Below are positions 58,084 to 64,000 of a DNA stretch of 64,000 nt, piece after piece. The notes beneath the pieces are model-generated. The model made no database searches. It was not told where the DNA came from and saw only the letters and a list, made by a program, of their open reading frames with translations. The DNA is taken from positions 38,227,001 through 38,291,000 of the forward strand of contig CM027378.1 of NCBI GenBank assembly GCA_015680905.1, written 5' to 3'. The position numbers and the translations under genes were made by a program. Numbering within the stretch: the first letter of the stretch is position 1; the number at the start of each line of letters is the position of its first letter. The stretch is from Coptis chinensis. Lineage: Eukaryota > Streptophyta > Magnoliopsida > Ranunculales > Ranunculaceae.

Positions 58084-58242
58084 ATGAAAAAGAAGGTGCA
58101 TGATAGGTTACACAATAGGGTTATCCGACTTCGCTTTCATTCCACTAGGCTGCGTCGTAGAAAATCTTGGTGCTTGATTGTGTTTGGATATGTTTTCGTG
58201 ATATTTATTTATGGAATGATCCACAACTATTTAGGTTGTTGA
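58084..58242 (+). CDS. small basic ORF with one membrane-like helix
   Basis: 52 residues: Lys/Arg-rich N terminus (MKKKVHDRLHNRVIRLRF ... RLRRRKS) followed by WCLIVFGYVFVIFIYGMI, a convincing single hydrophobic segment, then a short tail. It occupies the same place as the hydrophobic C terminus of B's 336-aa ORF. It could be the broken-off end of that protein rather than a separate gene. Confidence 0.4.
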   Translation: MKKKVHDRLHNRVIRLRFHSTRLRRRKSWCLIVFGYVFVIFIYGMIHNYLGC

Positions 58243-58383
58243 TATATGATCAAACTGCATATTCATACATATGTTTTAGATAAAGTCTCGAAAGTATCGA
58301 CTATAAACGACTCAATTTACGTGTTTGGTGCACTTCCTTTCACTTTAATATATTGGTGAGTGCACCATTAAGGAAACCGGGCC

Positions 58384-58410
58384 CTCCCTATGGAGTGTGT
58401 GGCTGTAAGT
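58384..58410 (+). promoter_or_regulatory. conserved hairpin plus GTAAGT donor (element C copy)
   Basis: CTCC-CTAT-GGAG, then TGTGTGGCT and GTAAGT at 58405-58410. Compared with A and B the stem is kept while the loop differs. Confidence 0.5.
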
Positions 58411-58529
58411 ACCGGATCCTAAGTCCACGGTTCACATAGTTCACGTTTTCCACTCTTGCATTTTTTTCTCGGATTTTTGAGTCATGTTTTTCTATGGTGT
58501 GAATTATGTCTTTATTGCTTATTGTTTTT

Positions 58530-58610
58530 CCTTCTAAATAAAAAATAAAAAAAAAAAAAAAATAAATAAAAAATAAATAAATAAATAAATAAAAAATAAA
58601 AATAAACATA
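58530..58610. repeat. A-rich AAATA-type microsatellite
   Basis: Runs of AAATAAATAAATAAATAA and poly(A) in the inferred intron of element C. Confidence 0.8.
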
Positions 58611-59099
58611 GTAATCTAGAAAGTCTCGAATGATCGTAAAAGACCCATGCTAAAACAAATTTTCTAAGCTTCGTTGTAAAAAATTTGTTTGGGGTGGGTG
58701 TTAAATGTTTCCGTACTAAAATGTTTATGTCCCATTAGAGTTGCTTAGGCCGTTTTATTGTATTACGATTCGGATTGACATAATCTATTAATTTAGAGTT
58801 CATTCGTTAGCATAACTTACGTCATGCACGCACTTCGAGGCGTTTTCCACTATCTCGTATGTCATCCGAAGTCGGAATAGAGTGTTTTATGGATTATTGG
58901 ATAGGAAATTCTCTCTCCGATCATTTCTATATCTCATTAAGTAAAAATCGGACCGATAACGGCGGGAATTTTGATTTGAAATTAGCGAAAAATCGAAAAA
59001 ATCAAAAATTTCGATTTTGGGCTTGGGCCCAACCAAACCACGACCCGGTAATCAGCCTTTACATTCTCAGCAACAGTTCATCGTTTTTTTTTTTCATCT

Positions 59100-60530
59100 T
59101 CCACCGCCATTAACAAAGCTTCAAAACCCTAACAAAAATAAAAATTAAAAAGAAATACAATAAACCCACGCCCAAAATCAAATCCTAACCCCAAATATTC
59201 TCTGAAACCAAACCACCACAACCCCCACCGATTTAAATAACAAAAACCCACCGAAAATTCAAAAATTTTGTGCTGCGCCGCCACCACTCCACCACCACCA
59301 CTGTTCTTTCAGTCGGTCAAGTTAAACCACCACCACCACATCATATTTAAACCCTCACTCCATTCCAAACACTAGATGGCTCAACAACGCGAATTATACC
59401 GAGCAAGTTTCATCGCTGCGACCACTTCGCCGCTTTTTACGGTGACGAAATGGCTAGTAGAGACTGGAATAGTCTCGGTACTTTCGACCGAAGCCTTCTA
59501 CCACGAAGACTTGGTCCGGACGGTTCTACAACACTAGGGAGTTGGAGGGAGTAGGATTTTTGTGATGGTAAGGAAAGAAGAGGAGGAGTTGACATCGGAA
59601 TTTGGCCGAGATTCTAGGCATTCCTCCTAGAATCCATCCGGAGGCCACTTTTACAGAGCCCCGGTTTGACGGGTAGAGCCTCGATGGGTGGATCATCATC
59701 AATGGGAGCTACAATACAAACTCCCATTGTGTTCGCCGGCAGCATCCTCGGGACCAACCATTTGCTCTGACCCGATGGATTGGGTCGGAATGTCCTAGGG
59801 AAGGACAAGGTCGGTGACATCGGTCCGACCTGCCTCCCGCCTTATGGGTACTCTAGGAGCGGATATCACGATTTACAGTATCCGGAGTTTTGCCGAAAGC
59901 ATGATCGGGGGTCGGAAAGTCTTTGGCACCTCTTCCGTGTTAATCACCAAAGATCATGAAGATGAAAGCAGACTCCGGCTGCGAGAGGATTTACATTACC
60001 CCCGCACCGTAACACGCAGCGTATCTATAGGAGTGTGTCCAACAAGTTTGGAGGAGGGCTGAGGATAGAGAAGAAGAAGAAGAGGATGGTGGAGCTGGGA
60101 ATGAAGAGGAGGCCGGGGACATCAGGATGCCTCCGAGGATGAGGAAGACTTGACCTGCTTTGATGCAGATGCCTTCTAGAGGTGTTGGTTTGATGCGGAA
60201 CGCATGGCTGTACTTCATAGGGGCATGCGTTCACTAAACACTATCTGTCAGACCTCCGGACTTGACTTGGCGACTATTCATCACAACCGAGATCCCACCC
60301 GAGAGAGGATGAGAGATGGGAACAGCGCGAGTATGGAGATGGAGGCCCACGCCCGGTTTAGAGTGGACATGCTTGCAGACGCTTCCCACCTCATCTGAGA
60401 CTCGCTCGAGGACACACTCGAGGCATGGCGTCGTCGGCGAAGGACGATCATTCTTTGGACCTTCGGGAGCCGAGGAGCCACCACTAGAGAGTGTGCCCTC
60501 CGCCACCAGTGGCGAGCTGTTTAGAGAGTG
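59100..60530 (+). pseudogene. GC-rich ORF block 1 of element C
   Basis: A C/A-rich leader (repeated CCACCACCAC, AAACCCTAA) precedes ATG at 59376, which opens 53 codons (MAQQRELYRASFIAATTSPL ... FYHEDLVRTVLQH). The following ~900 bp is clearly more GC-rich than its surroundings and reads as protein-like segments in several frames, ending in an acidic Glu-rich stretch near 60060-60115 and a Pro/Glu-rich tail. Athila/Tat elements carry extra ORFs in this position (ATHILA ORF-1-like or env-like), but no motif here lets me name it. It may instead be captured host sequence. Confidence 0.45.
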
Positions 60531-61000
60531 AGGATTGATAGTGGTTCTTGTTTTATTTACTTTTGTTGTTTTTATTGTAATATAACTTTTATTTCCGTAA
60601 TTTGAATTTTGTAGTGGTACTCCGAATGAAATTTTAATATAAGGGCTTATTTTCATTATGCATGGTTGTTTCATATTGACCCCACCTTCCCAACTTGTTT
60701 GGGGGTGGTTTTATCAATTCAAGCACTATTTTTGTATAACCCTCGTATTAGAATTAATTGTGGAGTCAAGGTGAAAATATGGATGTTTAGGCAGAAATAT
60801 GATTAAGTATCATTGTAGGATGAAATCTAGATTAAATAGGTACATTCTATCATAAAATCAACCTAAAAGATACTGGGTTTGAATTAGAATCCAGGATATG
60901 AGTTGTTTCCGTTTTCGAGTTTGGAAATTTTAGGATTTCCGGAAACTGCCGTAATTAGTTGTGGCAACTTTCCGATCCATGTTAGCAACTTTAAACCTAT
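60531..61000. other. spacer in element C
   Basis: AT-rich non-coding spacer. TTGTTTGGGGGTGG near 60699 resembles a polypurine tract, but no LTR start follows. Confidence 0.45.
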
Positions 61001-61006
61001 ATAAAC

Positions 61007-62250
61007 TTGATACAAACTATCCTCACAACTCACACTACACCTAAACTCCATCACTCACCCTTCACACCCGCGATTCCCCGTTTTGACTTCATTTTTGCAA
61101 AAGCGCAGAACTTTCGGGCGCTTCTGGAGGGCCGCTCAGCCTACACTTCTCGACGAAAATTTTTCGAGCGCCAAGTCAAGTCAAAGCGACTTCGGCTCAA
61201 ACACCGGAATTCAAAATACAAAAGCGCGACTTCGCGCCTAGTTGGCGTGCTTTCGCGCGACTTCCGTGGACCGAAATTTTCCAGTTTTTGCGCGTAGTAT
61301 CGGATCATTCGCAGCTATTCCAAAGCGTAATTTTGAGATGACATCTCCAACATTGATACGGAACAGTCTTTCGAAGATTTGTTCCAAAGCACTACTTACG
61401 GTGCTTGGTTTTCGTGGAGGTGATCACATCGTTGGCTGGGAACCTCTTATGGTAAGACCGGTGAACTTTATTCTCCAAAGACTTGCATCTTATTTTTATA
61501 ATAACCGCATTTTCTTTGAGAGACCGGATGGAGAACAAGTGTTCTCCATCAATATTGACGATGAACCAATGAAAATTACCAGGTTCTTGCTAGCATTTGT
61601 TCTTGGACTTGCTATGCCGCTGAGATACAAGACCCATGGTGCTATTGGGTCGATAATATGCATGTCTACACTTATGAGTTTTGCACGAGGCTTATGGGGC
61701 AGGCATTTTTCCGATTGAGGACCAAGGGGACTATAACGTTGCCCTTGGTAGCCCGTCCATGAACATAGGAACTGTTATGTTTTGGATTATGCTAAACATT
61801 TTAGGGAATGGCGTTTTCTTACGTGAATGACGCCACTTGCGGCGTTTTTCCTTGCTTTAGCCACGGGACCGGTTCTATGACCTTCCCGAACTTTGATGTC
61901 TAGTTTAGCACGAGCCCATACCATGAGGCATAAGTACCTTCTTATGCCTGTTCTAATTTCACGTATTATGCTATGTTTCTTTCCTGTTTTTTGTACACGT
62001 TTCACGGATTGGATTACGGTAGACACGGTGCGACCCACCAATAGTATTATTCGATCTTTCCGTGCAATGACTTGGCAAGGGTGGCGGATACAACCTCACC
62101 AGGTTGCACCCTACACCCCATCAGACCAAGTGGCACTTAATAGGTTAGCAACCATAGATGATAAATGGCGTGAAGCCTGGCAAATTATCATAGCATGGCA
62201 GGACGCTGAAGGAGCCTCACTTCTTTATAGAAGTAGAGGATGACGAAAAT
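61007..62250 (+). pseudogene. ORF block 2 of element C
   Basis: Starts after a CT/AC-rich leader (TCACAACTCACACTACACC). A frame at 61242-61718 contains NSLSKICSKALLTVLGFRGG, VRPVNFILQRLASYFYNNRI and ITRFLLAFVLGLAMPLRYKT; another at 61893-62243 contains MTWQGWRIQPHQVAPYTPSD then KWREAWQIIIAWQDAEGASL. They look like pieces of one larger protein broken by frameshifts. Not recognised. An Athila/Tat extra ORF is the best guess. Confidence 0.4.
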
Positions 62251-62289
62251 GACGAATAACAGCGGGAGTGGAGGTAAATTTTAGTTTCT

Positions 62290-64000
62290 GTTAGTGTCTG
62301 CTTATGTCCCAAGCAATTTAATTCTATTAACCCCATAATGGGTGGAACTCTTATAGAGTTGCGTCAGTTTTTATTTCCTATATTAGTACGTTCTAACTTT
62401 GTTTTGCAGATGTTCCTGAATTTCACGTGTTTCAATGGTATTTTTACTACCCTCTTTATTTAAATGCTTTGAGGACAAAGCATGCTTTTTGTTTGGGGGC
62501 ATAGAAACACGTGTAATTAAGACATCTGCTAGGATATAAATATATATATAATATGCATTTGCTTTCTAGTTAAAATTTCAAAAATTTAAAAATATAAATA
62601 AATAAGTTATGCTATACACTTAGGAATATTGGTATTGTTTCTTTCTCCATGCTCTTAACAATCTAGAAGTCTCACGTAGCTGTTGCGTCAGAATAATTGT
62701 TAGAAACTTAGGTTAATATATAGGTAATAATCTTTACATCTATCTATAAATATATGACATGAGTATCTATGATTGTTAGCAGTAAGTTTCTGAAACCTAG
62801 GCTAGAGTACTTATTCTACAAATCCTGTGAGAATATAGCCTAAAGCCTTATATGAAGTTAAACATTTGAGAAATGACACAAGGGAGAAGTAAAATCCGGA
62901 TAGAGAAATCACACGTCCACTTGCTTGATCACTAAACCATATCCTAAGCGAGAATTTAGGCCCTTTTGGATCGATATAGCGAGAGAAATCCAAACCTATG
63001 AATTATTTTTCGCTAGTTATTCCAATCGAGCCTTTCATTAGCCCTTCCATAAACCACAATTCCTTTACCCCCGTTTACAAAACAAAACAAATTAAAAATA
63101 TAAATCAACCTACCCAATTTAGAATAAGTCCGAGAATAGAATGAGTGAAGAAAGAAGAAGAGAAAAACTTGTGTGAACAAAAATTAGTTAGTTGCTTGGA
63201 AAAGAAAATAAGTTTCCATCCAAGGAAAGAAAAAAAAAAAAAAATTAATAAAACTCCAAAAATAGAATAAAAAGGGAGTCAAAAGCCAAAGAAAAGAAAA
63301 AGAAAAAAATATGGCTAAGGATGGAAACAAAGTGTAGAAGCAAAAAGTAAATAACAAGGTTTTCTCTAGTTACATAATAGGAAGACTCTATTATCTCGGA
63401 CTTGTCCTTTAGAATATCCATTTCCTTCCTTCTTAAACCATCTCCTAATCCCGTGAACACCTAATAAAGACCTCTAGCTCAATTAGGAATAGGTTAGTGT
63501 GATAGTAAGTGGTAGATGTGTTTGATCGACTCCGACTTCTGTGTGTCATTGAGATTGTAAGGTAAAGTGTGCCCATTGCATTAATCGGAGTAGCTTAAAC
63601 TTGTGTGGAAAAATCAGAGTGTTGTTTCTTGACTATTATTGTGAGAACCTACTTAAGGACGCTTATTCGAAGTTTGAAACAAACCCGCTAAACATTTTAT
63701 AGTACTACTCATTGTGTATATGTTTATTGTAGATGATAGATTATTATGCATATATTAATTTAGGTTTTGACTTGGTTATTCTTGTTCATAGCTAGTGAGA
63801 TGTATAGATAATTTGGAGCATGAATAAGGAAACAATAGTTTTATTTTCTTAGTCGTTGTAGTATAGATGAAGTTTTGTGAGTACCTTCATGGAAAACTCT
63901 CACGAGGCTATATAGCTCGTCCACTTAGGGAATTCCTAGTGGTTTAAGGCCTTGTTGCATATGGTCAATGCAATCGCGACTCAATAAACGAGTAGTTAGA
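62290..64000 (+). other. 3' non-coding region of element C
   Basis: Contains GCTTTGAGGACAAAGC then TTTGTTTGGGGGCATAG near 62470-62505. The segments at about 62880-62995 (CACGTCCACTTGCTTGATCA, GAATTTAGGCCCTTTTGGAT) and 63880-63985 (CTCACGAGGCT, GGGAATTCCTAGTGGTTTAA, GCCTTGTTGCATATGGTCAA) are complements of element B at about 17640-17720 and 16560-16690. The PPT and 3' LTR should follow soon after the window. Confidence 0.7.

Larger units (their letters stand above)
53143..64000 (+). mobile_element. LTR element C, Athila/Tat-like, cut by the window end
   Basis: 5' LTR, PBS, gag, protease, a post-protease ORF, a small basic membrane ORF, the conserved hairpin and donor, a GC-rich ORF block and a long 3' non-coding region resembling B's. 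As in B, I find no RT, RNase H or integrase between protease and the 3' region. The 3' LTR must lie beyond 64000. The coding parts have many frameshifts. Confidence 0.8.

Noticed and set aside
60025..60234. Minus-strand Ser/Pro-rich frames opposite the acidic ORF tail
   Set aside because: Complement of a Glu-codon-rich stretch; shadow frames of element C.

Overview
The window is nuclear DNA of a flowering plant, most likely a dicot. It is AT-rich and mostly repeats. The evidence for a plant is: Athila/Tat-type and Retand-like Ty3/gypsy elements, plant Helitron ends (hairpin, CTAG, insertion between A and T), a Mutator-like element with a 10-bp target duplication, a telo-box promoter, and one intact gene of a plant-specific family. 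I saw no tRNA, rRNA, CRISPR or bacterial operon. Nothing could be searched, so all identities come from motifs and comparisons made inside the window.

Layout. 1-5,900 is low-copy DNA with exon-like fragments and a two-exon zinc-finger gene (CCHC-GRF-CCHC-GRF, 4955-5824) interrupted by one in-frame TGA. 6,330-8,105 is an AT-rich minisatellite split by a long-TIR MULE (6443-7705), which carries a Helitron (6878-7304) in its loop. 8,655-10,640 holds a Helitron scrap and a 5'-truncated LINE. 11,282-24,900 is LTR element A (plus strand, Athila/Tat-like). It is split by a complete element B of the same family on the minus strand (15647-23453, TSD ATATT). 24,919-27,922 is a second copy of the LINE-spacer-LTR block, followed by another LINE tail, two Helitron ends, and a broken reverse-transcriptase/restriction-like-endonuclease retroelement (29430-32240).

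32,240-35,040 is low-copy DNA with a few exon-like pieces. 35,047-45,300 is a 5'-truncated Retand-like gypsy element D on the minus strand, with gag-PR-RT-RH-IN and an intron-containing antisense ORF beside its 3' LTR. 46,162-48,851 is the most gene-like region: a decayed YqaJ-type nuclease gene and one intact gene, both minus strand. 50,870-52,930 is a local repeat cluster with a 41-codon in-frame period. 53,143 to the end is element C (plus strand), with LTR, PBS, decayed gag, aspartic protease, short ORFs, a GC-rich ORF block and a 3' non-coding tail; its 3' LTR lies outside the window.

The main result is the A/B family. B has both LTRs, PBS, PPT and TSD but no reverse transcriptase or integrase. 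In place of pol it keeps a zinc-knuckle ORF and an open 336-codon frame with an internal duplication and a hydrophobic C terminus. A, B and the more distant C share a small hairpin followed by a perfect GTAAGT splice donor. A and B share a second hairpin whose stems differ in sequence but both still pair. This suggests a non-autonomous (TR-GAG-like) lineage that depends on a helper element and has a spliced RNA.
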